From NCBI GenBank assembly GCA_030652575.1, contig JAUSQI010000036.1, positions 1 through 46,070 on the forward strand: a stretch of DNA of 46,070 nucleotides. The letters run 5' to 3'. This DNA is from Stagnimonas sp. (GTDB taxonomy: Bacteria > Pseudomonadota > Gammaproteobacteria > Nevskiales > Nevskiaceae). The notes under the pieces are model-generated. The model saw nothing but the letters and a program-made list of their open reading frames with translations, had not been told where the DNA came from and ran no database searches. Positions 22,723 through 32,435 of the stretch are shown in pieces (positions within the stretch are counted from its first letter, which is position 1; each line of letters opens with the position of its first letter). A program made the translations under genes and the position numbers.

Positions 22723-23850
22723 ATGACTGATAGCGCGCCAGCCCAGCCAGCGACCCTGCCGACAGTCAATCTGTTCGGCCTGGATCGCACCGGCCTGCGC
22801 GCGCTGTTTGCGGAGCGGGGGGAGAAACCCTTCCGCGCCGACCAGGTGATGCAATGGATCTACCGTCGGGGTCTCGATGACTTCGACGGTATGACCAATG
22901 TCGCGAAAGACCTGCGCGGAAAGATGAAGCACTGGTTCTCGATTGAGACGCCTGAGCTGATCGCCGAACAGACTTCCACCGACGGCACCCGAAAATGGGT
23001 CTTGCGGCTGGACGGCGGCAATGCCGTCGAAACCGTTTACATCCCCGAAGACAATCGCGGCACGCTCTGCATCAGTTCGCAGGTGGGTTGCGCGATGGAC
23101 TGCTCGTTCTGCTCCACCGGCAAGCAGGGCTTCAACCGCAACATGACGGCGGCGGAGATCATCGCCCAGGTCTGGTTCGTGGCCCGTGCGCTGGGTAGCG
23201 ACTTCCAGAACGAGCGCGTCATCAGCAACGTGGTGTTCATGGGCATGGGCGAGCCGATGGCCAACTACCAGCCAGTGGTCACCGCCATCCGCATCCTGCT
23301 CGATGATTTCGGCTTTGGGCTTTCGAAGCGCCGCGTCACCGTCAGCACGAGTGGCTTGGTACCGTTCATGGATCGCCTGCGCGAAGACGTTGATGTGGCT
23401 CTGGCCGTCTCGCTGCACGCGCCCAACGACGACCTGCGTGACAAGTTGGTGCCGATCAATCGCAAGTATCCTCTCGGCGAGCTGATGGATGCCTGTCATC
23501 GCTACACCCAGGGCAAGGGCCCCAAGGCCCACATCGTCTACGAGTACGTGATGCTCGATGGCGTCAACGACTCGCTCGGCCATGCGAAAGAACTCGCAAG
23601 GCTCTTGGGCAATCTGCCCGCCAAGATCAATCTCATCCCGTTCAATCCCTTCCCCAAGGCAGGCTACAAGCGCTCGCCTTCGGAAAGAATTCGCGCGTTT
23701 GCCGAGTACCTGCGCAGCCGCGACATCGTCTGCACCACCCGCAAGACGCGCGGCGATGACATCGACGCCGCCTGCGGCCAGCTGGTGGGCGAGGTCATGT
23801 CGAAGCAGAAGAACCGCCTGGCCAATATCGCGGTACAGGTCGCCTCATGA
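22723..23850 (+). CDS. rlmN: Dual-specificity RNA methyltransferase RlmN
   Basis: A 375-residue radical-SAM enzyme that methylates C2 of A2503 in 23S rRNA and A37 in some tRNAs. The cluster motif CAMDCSFC supplies Cys123, Cys127 and Cys130. The two catalytic cysteines are Cys116 (TLCISS, matching E. coli Cys118) and Cys351 (DIDAACGQL, matching Cys355). GMGEPMANY and VSLHAPND are also typical. It starts 3 bp after ndk and overlaps pilF by 4 bp (ATGA). As a [4Fe-4S] enzyme it depends on Fe-S assembly, part of which is encoded just upstream. Confidence 0.97.
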   Translation: MTDSAPAQPATLPTVNLFGLDRTGLRALFAERGEKPFRADQVMQWIYRRGLDDFDGMTNVAKDLRGKMKHWFSIETPELIAEQTSTDGTRKWVLRLDGGNAVETVYIPEDNRGTLCISSQVGCAMDCSFCSTGKQGFNRNMTAAEIIAQVWFVARALGSDFQNERVISNVVFMGMGEPMANYQPVVTAIRILLDDFGFGLSKRRVTVSTSGLVPFMDRLREDVDVALAVSLHAPNDDLRDKLVPINRKYPLGELMDACHRYTQGKGPKAHIVYEYVMLDGVNDSLGHAKELARLLGNLPAKINLIPFNPFPKAGYKRSPSERIRAFAEYLRSRDIVCTTRKTRGDDIDAACGQLVGEVMSKQKNRLANIAVQVAS

Positions 23851-24554
23851 AATGGCTGGCGCTGCTGTTGCCCTTGGTGATCGCTGGCTGCGTGACCACG
23901 GGCGGCTCGCAGGACAGCGAGAAGAATCTCGACGAGGCGGCGCGCACCAACACCACCCTGGCGATCGAATACGCCCGCAAGGGCAATTACGACATGGCGA
24001 TGGAAAAAGCCCAGCGCGCGCTCTCGCAAAACGAGCGCTATGCGCCGGCGCATAGCGCCATCGCCCTCATCTACGCGCAGCGCGGTGACGATGCCGAGGC
24101 GGCCAAGCATTTCCGCCGAGCGATCTCGCTGGACTCCAAAGACCTGTTTACCCGCAACAATTTCGCGATCTTCGAGTGCGAACGTGGCCGCACCAACGAA
24201 GCGCTGGAGCTGTTCGAGAGTGTCGCGCGCAACAAGAGTTACAACGCGCCAGATGCCGCGCTCATCAACGCGGGTGTCTGCGCCAATCGCGGCAATCGCC
24301 CGGACAAGGCCGAGGCGTACTTCCGCGAAGCCCTGCAAGTGCGGCCCGAAAACCCCGAGGCCCTGCTACAGCTCGCTGAAATGGCCAGCAAGAAACAGGA
24401 CTGGCTGAAAGTGCGTGCCTTCATCCAGCGGCGTGACCGCGTTGCCAAGCCTTCGCAGGAATCGCTGCGTCTGGCCATCCGGGCCGAGCAGGCCCTGGGC
24501 GACCGCGACAATGCCGCACGTCTGAGCCAGCAGCTGCAGCGCGAGTTTCCCTAA
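23847..24554 (+). CDS. pilF: Type IV pilus biogenesis/stability lipoprotein PilF (PilW)
   Basis: A 235-residue outer-membrane lipoprotein that assists assembly or stability of the PilQ secretin. The lipoprotein signal MKWLALLLPLVIAGC has its lipobox cysteine at residue 15. The rest is a chain of TPR helices: NTTLAIEYARKGNYDMAMEKA, APAHSAIALIYAQRGDDAEA, and on to about residue 200. Its ATG overlaps the rlmN stop. This position, between rlmN and rodZ, is standard in betaproteobacteria and gammaproteobacteria. It implies that the host has type IV pili, although no other pil genes are in the window. Confidence 0.92.
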   Translation: MKWLALLLPLVIAGCVTTGGSQDSEKNLDEAARTNTTLAIEYARKGNYDMAMEKAQRALSQNERYAPAHSAIALIYAQRGDDAEAAKHFRRAISLDSKDLFTRNNFAIFECERGRTNEALELFESVARNKSYNAPDAALINAGVCANRGNRPDKAEAYFREALQVRPENPEALLQLAEMASKKQDWLKVRAFIQRRDRVAKPSQESLRLAIRAEQALGDRDNAARLSQQLQREFP

Positions 24555-24629
24555 ACTTTCGCCACAGGCGATGGGCTTGATGCGTCTACAATCCACGTCT
24601 CTCCGATCGTCGTTCACCTTAAGCGGCTC

Positions 24630-25490
24630 ATGACTGGCATCACTGACTTGCACAGCGACATTCCAACCTCCAACGCCGCTGGGCAGGGCCCTGGCCGCCT
24701 GGTGCGCCAGGCGCGCGAACAGAACAAACTCTCGCTCGAAGATCTGGCTGCCCAGATCAAGCTGTCCCGCTTCACGCTGGATGCCATCGAACGCGACGAC
24801 TTCGCACAGCTCAACGAGCCGGTGTACGTGCGCGGTTATTACCGCAAGCTCTCCAAGGTGTTGCCGGTCGCCGAAGCAGATCTGATGGCCGCCTACGAGC
24901 GTGTGGCGGGCCACAAGACGCCGCCGCATCCCTCCAAGCTCATCCTCGCCGGCGGAGCGGAACTCGGCAGTGGCCGGCGTATCAGCTTCAAGCTGGCAAT
25001 GGCGATCATCCTGCTGGGCTTGGTAGTCGGCGCACTCGCGTTCTGGGGTAAAAACCACACGCTGCTGCCTACCGTGACGCCGCCAGCCGTCGAGACGACG
25101 CCATCCGAAACCAGGCCCGAGTTGGCGCCGACGACGGAGGCACCTGCTCCGGTCGCGCCATCGCCTGAGGCCGCCGTGAGTTCGCCCGTCGCACCCGCAG
25201 TGCCTGCTGCAAGCGAGCCCGTTTCTGCTGCCGTAATGCCAGCAAATGCCACCGGCCCGCTGCAAATCCAGTTCAATGGCAGCTCCTGGACCGAGGTGAA
25301 AGACGCCACCGGCAAGGTATTGCTCTCCGGCCTGGTCGAGTCCGGCAGCAATCAAGCGCTGGATGGCAAGCCGCCGTTCGTGGTGTTTCTTGGCAACGCG
25401 CCGGGCGTCAAGATCACCTACAACGGTCAGTCGGTGGATACCTCCCAGTATCATCGCGGCGACAACACGGCGCGCATCACGCTGCCCTAA
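24630..25490 (+). CDS. rodZ: Cytoskeletal protein RodZ
   Basis: A 286-residue bitopic inner-membrane protein that links MreB filaments to the cell-wall elongation machinery. Order seen: a cytoplasmic helix-turn-helix domain (about 20-90; [35 protein letters not shown]), one TM segment ([18 protein letters not shown], near 120-140), a Pro/Ala/Thr-rich periplasmic linker (about 148-205), and the DUF4115 beta domain ([21 protein letters not shown] to the end). It lies between pilF and ispG, its usual place. ispG begins 2 bp after the stop. Confidence 0.92.
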   Translation: MTGITDLHSDIPTSNAAGQGPGRLVRQAREQNKLSLEDLAAQIKLSRFTLDAIERDDFAQLNEPVYVRGYYRKLSKVLPVAEADLMAAYERVAGHKTPPHPSKLILAGGAELGSGRRISFKLAMAIILLGLVVGALAFWGKNHTLLPTVTPPAVETTPSETRPELAPTTEAPAPVAPSPEAAVSSPVAPAVPAASEPVSAAVMPANATGPLQIQFNGSSWTEVKDATGKVLLSGLVESGSNQALDGKPPFVVFLGNAPGVKITYNGQSVDTSQYHRGDNTARITLP

Positions 25491-25492
25491 TC

Positions 25493-26587
25493 ATGTCGAT
25501 GAAGGCGCAGCATGTGATCGTCCGGCGCAAGTCGCGGCAGATCAGTGTCGGCAAGGTGCTGGTGGGGGGCGATGCACCCATCGCCGTGCAGACCATGACC
25601 AACACCAAGACCGAGGATGTTGCCGCCACGGTTGCGCAGATCCTGGCCGCCAGGAAGGCAGGCGTGGATATCGTCCGCGTCTCGGTGCCGACCATCGCCG
25701 CCTGTGAAGCCTTTGGCGAAATCAAGAAACGGGTGGGTGATCTGCCGCTGATTGCCGACGTGCATTTCAACTACAAGTGCGCGCTCAAGGCCGCCGAGAT
25801 GGGCGCCGACTGCCTGCGCATCAACCCCGGCAACATCGGCAGCGATGCGAAAGTGGCCGAGGTGATTGCCTGCGCGCGCCACTACGGCGTGCCGATCCGC
25901 ATTGGTGTGAATGCCGGTTCGCTCGAGGGCGATCTGCAGGAAAAATACGGCGAGCCCAATGCCGACGCGCTGGTGGAATCCGCACTGCGCCACATCAACA
26001 TCCTGAAGAAGCACAACTTCGAGGACTTCAAAGTCTCGTTGAAGGCGAGCGAAATCTTCATGACCGTCCACGCCTACCAGAAGCTCGCCAAGCTCATCGA
26101 CCAGCCGCTGCATCTTGGCATCACCGAGGCCGGCAGCCTGCGCAGTGGCGCGGTGAAGTCCTCCATCGGTTTGGGCATGCTGCTGGCCGATGGCATCGGC
26201 GACACCATCCGCATCAGCCTTGCTGCCGACCCGGTGGAAGAAGTGAAAGTCGGCTGGGATATTTTGAAGTCGCTGCACCTCCGCAACCGCGGCATCAACC
26301 TGGTGGCCTGCCCCAGTTGCTCGCGGCAGATGTTCGATGTCATCAAGACCGTCAACGAACTCGAAGCGCGGCTGGAAGACGTTACCGAACCTATCGACCT
26401 TGCCATCATCGGCTGTGTCGTCAACGGGCCCGGTGAGGCGCGTGAGGCCACGCTTGGCGTCGCCGGCGGTCGCCCCAATTCGATCTATATCGGCGGCGCG
26501 ATCCAGCACAAAATTCACAACGAGAACCTTGTGGACGAGCTCGAAAAATTGGTGCGCCAGCAGTTGGCCGAGCGCGCTGCCGCATGA
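25493..26587 (+). CDS. ispG: 4-hydroxy-3-methylbut-2-enyl diphosphate synthase (flavodoxin/ferredoxin)
   Basis: A 364-residue [4Fe-4S] enzyme of the MEP isoprenoid pathway. It converts 2-C-methylerythritol cyclodiphosphate to HMBPP in the cytoplasm. A TIM-barrel part comes first ([30 protein letters not shown]), then the reductase-like domain with cluster ligands Cys273, Cys276 (ACPSCSRQ) and Cys308 ([11 protein letters not shown]) and the fourth ligand Glu315. These match E. coli Cys270, Cys273, Cys305 and Glu312. It starts with [10 protein letters not shown]; a second ATG two codons later is possible. It overlaps hisS by 4 bp (ATGA). Confidence 0.97.
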   Translation: MSMKAQHVIVRRKSRQISVGKVLVGGDAPIAVQTMTNTKTEDVAATVAQILAARKAGVDIVRVSVPTIAACEAFGEIKKRVGDLPLIADVHFNYKCALKAAEMGADCLRINPGNIGSDAKVAEVIACARHYGVPIRIGVNAGSLEGDLQEKYGEPNADALVESALRHINILKKHNFEDFKVSLKASEIFMTVHAYQKLAKLIDQPLHLGITEAGSLRSGAVKSSIGLGMLLADGIGDTIRISLAADPVEEVKVGWDILKSLHLRNRGINLVACPSCSRQMFDVIKTVNELEARLEDVTEPIDLAIIGCVVNGPGEAREATLGVAGGRPNSIYIGGAIQHKIHNENLVDELEKLVRQQLAERAAA

Positions 26588-27870
26588 GCAAGTTGCAATC
26601 GCTGAGAGGCTTCAACGATGTTCTGCCGGCACAGTCCGCGCTGTTCCGTCGTGTGTTCGCCACTGCCGCCGACGTCGCCAGCCGCTACGGCTACGGCGAG
26701 CTGCGGCTGCCGCTGCTTGAAGCCACTACGCTGTTCAAGCGCGCCGTCGGTGAAGTGACGGACGTGATCGAGAAGGAGATGTATTCCTTCGACGATCGCG
26801 ATGGGGTTTCAGTGAGTCTGCGCCCTGAGCTGACCGCAGGCACCGTGCGGGCAGGCATCGAGCACGGCCTGTTGCACAACCAGCAGCAGCGTTTCTGGTA
26901 TGCGGGCCCGGCCTTTCGCCACGAACGGCCGCAGGCTGGGCGCTATCGCCAGTTTCATCAGGTCGGTGTCGAGGCCTACGGCATGGCAGGGCCGGACATC
27001 GACGCCGAGGTCATCGCCTTCTCGCATCGCTTTTTGACGGCGCTCGGCATTGGCGGACTCAAGCTCGAAATCAATTCGCTGGGTGGGGCCGAGGCGCGGG
27101 TGAATTACCGCGCGGCACTCATCAACTATCTGTCGCGCTTCGAGGCCGAGCTGGACGAAGACTCCAAGCGCCGCCTGCACACCAACCCGCTGCGCGTGCT
27201 CGACTCGAAAGTGCCGCGCACGAAAGAGATCGTCGCCGACGCCCCGCAGCTTGCCGACTATCTGGAAACCGAATCCCGCGCCCACTTCGACGGCTGGCGG
27301 CAGGCGCTGGAAGATTTGGGCATCGCCTACGAGGTCAGCCCGCAACTGGTGCGTGGTCTCGACTACTACACACGCGGCGTGTTCGAGTGGACCACTACCG
27401 AACTCGGCAGCCAGGGCACGGTGCTGGCCGGTGGCCGCTACGACAATCTGGTCTCGCAACTCGGCGGTTCGCCATCACCGGCTGTGGGCTGGGCGAGCGG
27501 GGTGGAGCGTCTGGTGCTGTTGCTGGAAAAACAGCAATCGCAAGCCGCTGCCGACGCCCCGCAGGTTTATTTCTGCACGATGGGCGAAGCGGCGGAGCGG
27601 CAGGCGCGCATCGTCGCCGAGGACCTGCGCAACCGCTTGCCGCAGTTGCGGCTGGTGCTCAATGCCGGTGGTGGCAAGCTCAAGAGCCAGCTGGGCCGAG
27701 CCGAGAAATCCGGCGCGGGCTTGCTGCTGGTGCTGGGCGAGTCGGAACTGGCCGAGGGCGCGGTTCAAGTAAAATCCGCGATCCAGTCGGCAACGGCCCA
27801 TCAGCAGGCCAGCGGCGAGCGGGTGATTTTTGCTGCTTTGGCTGATTTTCTCGCCACCCGATTGGTCTGA
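26584..27870 (+). CDS. hisS: Histidyl-tRNA synthetase
   Basis: A 428-residue class II aminoacyl-tRNA synthetase. Seen: [12 protein letters not shown] at the N-terminus, motif 2 [17 protein letters not shown], the His-binding [15 protein letters not shown], motif 3 around [15 protein letters not shown], and the C-terminal anticodon-binding domain ending [19 protein letters not shown]. The ATG overlaps the ispG stop, so translation is coupled. A short stem CTGACCG/CGGTCAG (27880-27886/27893-27899) without a T-run lies just after the gene, before yfgM. Confidence 0.97.
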   Translation: MSKLQSLRGFNDVLPAQSALFRRVFATAADVASRYGYGELRLPLLEATTLFKRAVGEVTDVIEKEMYSFDDRDGVSVSLRPELTAGTVRAGIEHGLLHNQQQRFWYAGPAFRHERPQAGRYRQFHQVGVEAYGMAGPDIDAEVIAFSHRFLTALGIGGLKLEINSLGGAEARVNYRAALINYLSRFEAELDEDSKRRLHTNPLRVLDSKVPRTKEIVADAPQLADYLETESRAHFDGWRQALEDLGIAYEVSPQLVRGLDYYTRGVFEWTTTELGSQGTVLAGGRYDNLVSQLGGSPSPAVGWASGVERLVLLLEKQQSQAAADAPQVYFCTMGEAAERQARIVAEDLRNRLPQLRLVLNAGGGKLKSQLGRAEKSGAGLLLVLGESELAEGAVQVKSAIQSATAHQQASGERVIFAALADFLATRLV

Positions 27871-27926
27871 ATGCAACCCCTGACCGTGTCCGCGGTCAGT
27901 CCACACAACGAACGGAGTTTCACAGC

Positions 27927-28559
27927 GTGTCCCACTACGATGACGAAGACCAAGCCCAGCGCGTCAAGCAATGGTGGAAGGAAAACTGGATCGCCCTCGC
28001 TGCAGGCCTGGTTCTCGGCCTGGGCGGCATCGTCGGTTGGGATCAGTACAAGGCGCACCAGCAGACACGCGGCGCCGAAGCGGCCCGCATGTTCGAAGAT
28101 CTGAAAACCGCGCTGCTCACCGACAAGGCCGACGAGGCCAACGCCATCGCCGACAAGCTCAAGACCGAGTTCGCCGGCACGCCGTACGCCGCACAGGCGC
28201 TGCTGCGCGTCGCCCAGCACGCGGTCGAGAAAGGCCGCTTCGACGAAGCCCTGCCGCCGCTCGCCTGGGTTGCCAGCAACTCGGAAGACAAGGTGTTGAA
28301 GCCGCTTGCGCAGTTGCGCCAGGCGCGTGTGCTGTCGCAGCAGGGCAAGTTCGACGAGGCCATCAAGCTGCTCGACGGCAATGCCGACGACAGCTACAGC
28401 GCATTGGTGCAGGAGCTGCGCGGCGACATCCTGCTGGCGCAGGGCAACCGCAAGGGCGCGCGCGAATCGTTCCAGAAAGCGCTCACCACCAGCGATGCCG
28501 CTGCCGCCAATCGTGAAACGCTGCAACGCAAGATCGACGATCTTGCCGACGCCGCCTGA
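27927..28559 (+). CDS. yfgM: YfgM-type tetratricopeptide repeat protein
   Basis: A 210-residue inner-membrane protein with a short cytoplasmic N-terminus (SHYDDEDQAQRVKQWWKEN), one TM anchor (WIALAAGLVLGLGGIVGW, about 17-35) and a periplasmic TPR domain. E. coli YfgM associates with the SecYEG translocon and the chaperone PpiD and helps hand over secreted proteins. The start is GTG 27927 with GGAG 11 nt upstream. Its place between hisS and bamB is conserved. bamB follows within 30 bp. Confidence 0.93.
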   Translation: MSHYDDEDQAQRVKQWWKENWIALAAGLVLGLGGIVGWDQYKAHQQTRGAEAARMFEDLKTALLTDKADEANAIADKLKTEFAGTPYAAQALLRVAQHAVEKGRFDEALPPLAWVASNSEDKVLKPLAQLRQARVLSQQGKFDEAIKLLDGNADDSYSALVQELRGDILLAQGNRKGARESFQKALTTSDAAAANRETLQRKIDDLADAA

Positions 28560-28586
28560 TGCATCTTGAGTTTTGAGGAGAATCGC

Positions 28587-29750
28587 TTGAGCCTTCGTTC
28601 CACCTGCCGCCACACCCTGCGCGCCGCGACCATCGTGCTGCTGGCCGTGGCTGCTGCTGCCTGCTCGACCAAGGCCAAGGTACGTGAGCCCGCCAAGCTG
28701 ACCGACATCGAAAACCCCAGGGTGAAGGTCAGCGAGAGCTGGTCGCAGAGCATCGGCAATGGCGCAGATGGCCGTCCCTCGGGTCTGCGTCCGCTGCTGG
28801 AGGCCGATGCGCTTTTCGTGGCCGACAGCGCCGGGCGCGTCTCTGCCCTGGACCCGGAAACCGGCCGTGAACGCTGGAAGACGCTGCTGAAGGCACGCAT
28901 CTCCGCCGGCCCTTCGGTCGTCGACGACTTGGTGCTGGTCGGCACGCTCGATTCCGATGTGATTGCGCTCAAGCGTGCCGATGGCAGTCTGGTCTGGCGC
29001 GCGAAGGTTTCCAGCGAAGTGCTGGCACCGCCCGCCGGTGCGGGCAATGTCGTGGTGGTGCGCAGCATCGATGGCCGCAGTTTCGGTCTCTCCAAGGCCG
29101 ACGGCCAGCGCCTGTGGAGCTTCGACCGCACGGTGCCCTCGCTGACGCTGCGCGGCATCTCGGCACCGCTGATCGAAGGTGACCGTGTGCTGCTCGGCAT
29201 GGACAGCGGTCGTCTCGCCGCCGTGCAGCTCAGCGATGGCATCCCGTTGTGGGAGCAACCCATCTCCGTGCCCAGCGGCCGCACCGAGCTGGAGCGTCTT
29301 GCCGACATCGACGCGCAGCTGGTCGAAGACCTCGACGGCGTGCTGGTGGCCAGCTACGGTGGTGACGTGACGCTGATCAACCCCGCAGACGGCGAAAGCC
29401 GCTGGCGGCGTGCCATCAAATCCGGCACCGGTATGGCGGTGGGTGGCGGCACGGTGTTCGTCAGCGATGTCGATGGCGTGATGTGGGCGCTGGATGCCGC
29501 CACCGGCGCTGCGGTGTGGAAGAACGAAGCCCTGCAATACCGCCGCCTGTCGCCGCCCGCGTTCTTCAAGGGTTACGCGGTGGTGGCCGATTATCAGGGC
29601 TACCTGCATTTCTTCGACGCCGCCGACGGCAAGCTGGTGGGCCGCACCCGCGTCGGCCGCGACCCCGTGCTGGCACCGATGGTGGCCACCGACACGACGC
29701 TTTATGTCTACAACGTCGACGGCCGTCTTGAAGCCCTGACGTTGCGGTAA
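28587..29750 (+). CDS. bamB: Outer membrane protein assembly factor BamB
   Basis: A 387-residue outer-membrane lipoprotein of the BAM complex, which inserts beta-barrel proteins. The signal LRAATIVLLAVAAAAC ends in a lipobox cysteine. The mature part is an eight-bladed PQQ-like propeller with repeats such as GRVSALDPETGRERWKT, DVIALKRADGSLVWRAKV and GVMWALDAATGAAVWKN. The start is TTG 28587, because GAGGAG lies 7 nt before it; a TTG at 28566 is in frame but lacks such a site. It follows yfgM and precedes der, the conserved order. Confidence 0.95.
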   Translation: MSLRSTCRHTLRAATIVLLAVAAAACSTKAKVREPAKLTDIENPRVKVSESWSQSIGNGADGRPSGLRPLLEADALFVADSAGRVSALDPETGRERWKTLLKARISAGPSVVDDLVLVGTLDSDVIALKRADGSLVWRAKVSSEVLAPPAGAGNVVVVRSIDGRSFGLSKADGQRLWSFDRTVPSLTLRGISAPLIEGDRVLLGMDSGRLAAVQLSDGIPLWEQPISVPSGRTELERLADIDAQLVEDLDGVLVASYGGDVTLINPADGESRWRRAIKSGTGMAVGGGTVFVSDVDGVMWALDAATGAAVWKNEALQYRRLSPPAFFKGYAVVADYQGYLHFFDAADGKLVGRTRVGRDPVLAPMVATDTTLYVYNVDGRLEALTLR

Positions 29751-29915
29751 AACGATTTATTCCCTTCTGCCGCGTCTTGCGGGAGAGGGGTCAGGGGTAA
29801 GGGGCTGTCTGCCGCTAGCCCCCTTCCCGCGCTTGATCGGGTCGAGGCTGACACAATGTCGGCCCGCCTTGGTCAAACGTTCTCCCGTCCGCGGGAGCGT
29901 GAGTAGGTTTTAGTT
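29751..29915. repeat. bamB-der spacer with G-rich repeat-like sequence and a hairpin
   Basis: A 165-bp spacer with no gene. GCGGGAGAGGGG followed by TCAGGGGTAAGGGG (near 29780-29804) resembles G-rich intergenic repeats common in GC-rich proteobacteria. A stem CTCCCG/CGGGAG (29882-29887/29892-29897) lies just before the der start and could fold in the leader. Confidence 0.4.
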
Positions 29916-31355
29916 ATGTCCGATTCAATTTCAGAAGCCGCCGTTGATGTCGACGCCGTGGCGCCCGCTGCGGCCGTGCTGCCCGTCGTGGTGCTGGTGG
30001 GCCGCCCCAACGTGGGCAAATCGACCCTTTTCAACGCCTTCACCAGCAGCCGCGACGCGCTGGTGATGGACCTGCCGGGCCTGACCCGCGACCGCCAGTA
30101 CGGGCAGGGGCGCTTCGAGGGCAAGGGTTTCATCGTGGTGGATACCGGCGGGCTCTCGCCGGACGAAGACGACGCGCTGGCGATGCTGGCCGAGGAGCAG
30201 GCGCAGATCGCGCTCTCTGAAGCCACCCACATCCTGTTCCTGGTCGATGCGCTGGAAGGCTGCACCAATGCCGATCTCGCCATCGCCCAGCGTCTGCGCA
30301 AGTTCGGCAAGCCGCTGACGCTGCTGGTCAACAAGGCCGAAGGCCGCACCAGGACCGCGATTGCCAGCGACTTCCACCAGCTGGGTCTGGGCGAGCCGCT
30401 GCCGATCTCCGCCGAACACGGCGATGGTCTGGGCAACCTGCTGCGCAGCCTGTTGGTGAATGCGCCACCGGCCGATTTCGCCACCGACGACGGCATCATC
30501 CGCGTCGCCGTGGTGGGTCGCCCCAACGCCGGCAAGTCGACGCTGGTCAACCGCCTGCTGGGCGACACCCGCCTGCTCACCAGCGAGGTGGCCGGCACGA
30601 CCCGCGATGCGATCAGCGTGCGCTTCGAGCGCGACGGACATGAGTACGAGCTGATTGATACCGCCGGTATCCGCCGCCGCAACAAGGTCAGCGAAGTGAT
30701 CGAGAAGTTCTCGATCGTCAAGGCGCTGCAGGCGGTCGAGCGTGCGCATGTGGTGATCGTGATGACCGACGCCCACGACGAGATCGGCGTGCACGATGCC
30801 AAGCTCATGGGCCTCATCGCCCAGCGCGGCCGCGCGATGGTGCTGGCCGTCAACAAGTGGGATCACCTCGACAACGACAAGCGCAACGCCATCCGCACCG
30901 ATGTCGATTTCAAACTGCCGTTTCTCGACTTCGTGCCGCCGCACTACATCTCGGCGCTGCACGGTTCGGGTTTGAAGGCGCTGATGGACGACGTGGTGCT
31001 GGCCTATGAAGCCACCACGCGCGACATCCCGACGCCCGAGCTGACCCGCGCGCTGGAGAAAGCCTGCGACAAGCATGCGCCGCCCGCTGTGCTCACCCGC
31101 CGCATCAAGCTGCGCTACGCGCACCAGGTCGGCACCAATCCGATCCAGATTCTCGTCCACGGCAACCAGACCGAGAAGCTGCCGACGAGCTACCACCGCT
31201 ATCTCATCAACGAGTTCCGCGAGGCGTTCCAGCTGGTGGGTGTGCCGATCCAGCTGCGCTTCAAGACCGGCGAAAACCCGTTCCAGGGCCGCAAGAACGT
31301 GCTGACGGCGAGCCAGATCAAGAAGAAGCAGCGCACGGTGAAGCGCTTCAGCTGA
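29916..31355 (+). CDS. der: Ribosome biogenesis GTPase Der (EngA)
   Basis: A 479-residue double-GTPase needed for 50S subunit maturation. G domain 1 has GRPNVGKST (about 29-37) and the DLPGLTRDRQYG switch. G domain 2 has GRPNAGKST and DTAGIRRRNKVSE. NKWDHLDNDKR is the NKxD specificity motif of domain 2, and the C-terminal KH-like domain contains KTGENPFQGRKN. The N-terminal extension of about 24 residues before the first domain is longer than usual. In many relatives hfq follows der; here the next gene, 100 bp on, is a metallophosphoesterase. Confidence 0.97.
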   Translation: MSDSISEAAVDVDAVAPAAAVLPVVVLVGRPNVGKSTLFNAFTSSRDALVMDLPGLTRDRQYGQGRFEGKGFIVVDTGGLSPDEDDALAMLAEEQAQIALSEATHILFLVDALEGCTNADLAIAQRLRKFGKPLTLLVNKAEGRTRTAIASDFHQLGLGEPLPISAEHGDGLGNLLRSLLVNAPPADFATDDGIIRVAVVGRPNAGKSTLVNRLLGDTRLLTSEVAGTTRDAISVRFERDGHEYELIDTAGIRRRNKVSEVIEKFSIVKALQAVERAHVVIVMTDAHDEIGVHDAKLMGLIAQRGRAMVLAVNKWDHLDNDKRNAIRTDVDFKLPFLDFVPPHYISALHGSGLKALMDDVVLAYEATTRDIPTPELTRALEKACDKHAPPAVLTRRIKLRYAHQVGTNPIQILVHGNQTEKLPTSYHRYLINEFREAFQLVGVPIQLRFKTGENPFQGRKNVLTASQIKKKQRTVKRFS

Positions 31356-31455
31356 CGCCAACTGCGGCAGCACGCCGAATGCGCGCGCTGCCGTCACGCC
31401 GTCGTCACAGACAGGCCGGAAAATGACGCTCGTGTGAACTCCACCGAGACCTGTC

Positions 31456-32322
31456 ATGGCCCGTTTGCCTCTCACCGCGAAGCCCGGTAACGCCAAACAC
31501 GAGGACGGCAAGACCCACTACCGCACGGTGTGGGTCAGCGATGTGCACCTCGGCACGCCGGGCTGCAAGGCCGAGCATCTCGTCGAGTTTCTGAAGAGCC
31601 ACACCTGCGACACGCTGTATCTGGTGGGCGACATCATCGACGGCTGGAAGCTCAAGAACACCTTCTACTGGCCGCAGGAACACACCAACGTCGTCCGCAA
31701 GGTGCTCACCAAGGCCAAGCGCGGCACGAAGGTCTATTACATCACCGGCAACCACGACGAGTTCCTGCGCAAGTTCGTCGGCTTCAAGATCGACCTCGGC
31801 AACATCCGCTTCGCCAACGAGCTGATCCACCAGACGGCGGATGGTCGCCGCCTGCTCATCACCCACGGTGACGCATTCGACGTCATCACCCGTTACCACG
31901 CCTGGATCGCGGTCACCGGCGATGCCCTCTACGAGAGCGCGATGCGCTTCAACTACTGGTTCAACAAGGGCCGCAGCCTGTTCGGCATGGGCTACTGGAG
32001 CCTCTCGGCGTTCGCCAAGCAGCACGTCAAGACTGCCGTCAACGTGGTCTCCACCTTCGAGGAATCGGTGGCGCGCGAGTGCAAGCGCCGCAAGCTCGAT
32101 GGCGTGGTCTGCGGGCACATCCACCATGCCGAAATCCGCGACATCGGCGGCGTCACCTATCTGAATTGCGGCGACTGGGTGGAGAGCTGCACGGCGCTGG
32201 CCGAGGACATGAACGGCAAGATCAGCCTGATCCAGTGGGTGACGCTGGATCACCTCAACCAGAGCCCCAAGGTGACGCCCCTGAAGGCACGGCAAGCGGC
32301 TAAACAAGCCGCGGTGGCCTGA
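31456..32322 (+). CDS. LpxH-like metallophosphoesterase (UDP-2,3-diacylglucosamine diphosphatase family)
   Basis: A 288-residue calcineurin-type phosphoesterase. The metal motifs are complete: VSDVHLG (Asp29, His31), VGDIIDGW (Asp59), TGNHDEF (Asn99, His100), ITHGDAFD and CGHIHHAE. The fold and the GHIHHAE motif match the UDP-2,3-diacylglucosamine diphosphatase family of lipid A synthesis, but it is longer than LpxH (about 240) and resembles the group often found beside glycosyltransferases, so its substrate is open. The start ATG follows a spacer with a CGGCAGC/GCTGCCG stem (31365-31371/31387-31393) after der. The C-terminus is Lys/Ala-rich. Confidence 0.85.
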   Translation: MARLPLTAKPGNAKHEDGKTHYRTVWVSDVHLGTPGCKAEHLVEFLKSHTCDTLYLVGDIIDGWKLKNTFYWPQEHTNVVRKVLTKAKRGTKVYYITGNHDEFLRKFVGFKIDLGNIRFANELIHQTADGRRLLITHGDAFDVITRYHAWIAVTGDALYESAMRFNYWFNKGRSLFGMGYWSLSAFAKQHVKTAVNVVSTFEESVARECKRRKLDGVVCGHIHHAEIRDIGGVTYLNCGDWVESCTALAEDMNGKISLIQWVTLDHLNQSPKVTPLKARQAAKQAAVA

Positions 32323-32435
32323 TGCGTTGACGGATGGCGTCCTCTGCGCGTTCGCGTTTTCGTGAGATGCGGACAGTCGGCCACGCGACGGGTGCACTAT
32401 GATCGCTGCCCTTTTCGATCCGTCCTGCCGCCGTC

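Noticed and set aside
28566-28586. TTG at 28566 as the bamB start
   Set aside because: The GAGGAG site lies downstream of it and 7 nt before the TTG at 28587, which also gives a normal lipoprotein signal.
29931-31511. A 526-codon open frame on the minus strand opposite der
   Set aside because: Same antisense effect; der is unmistakable on the other strand.
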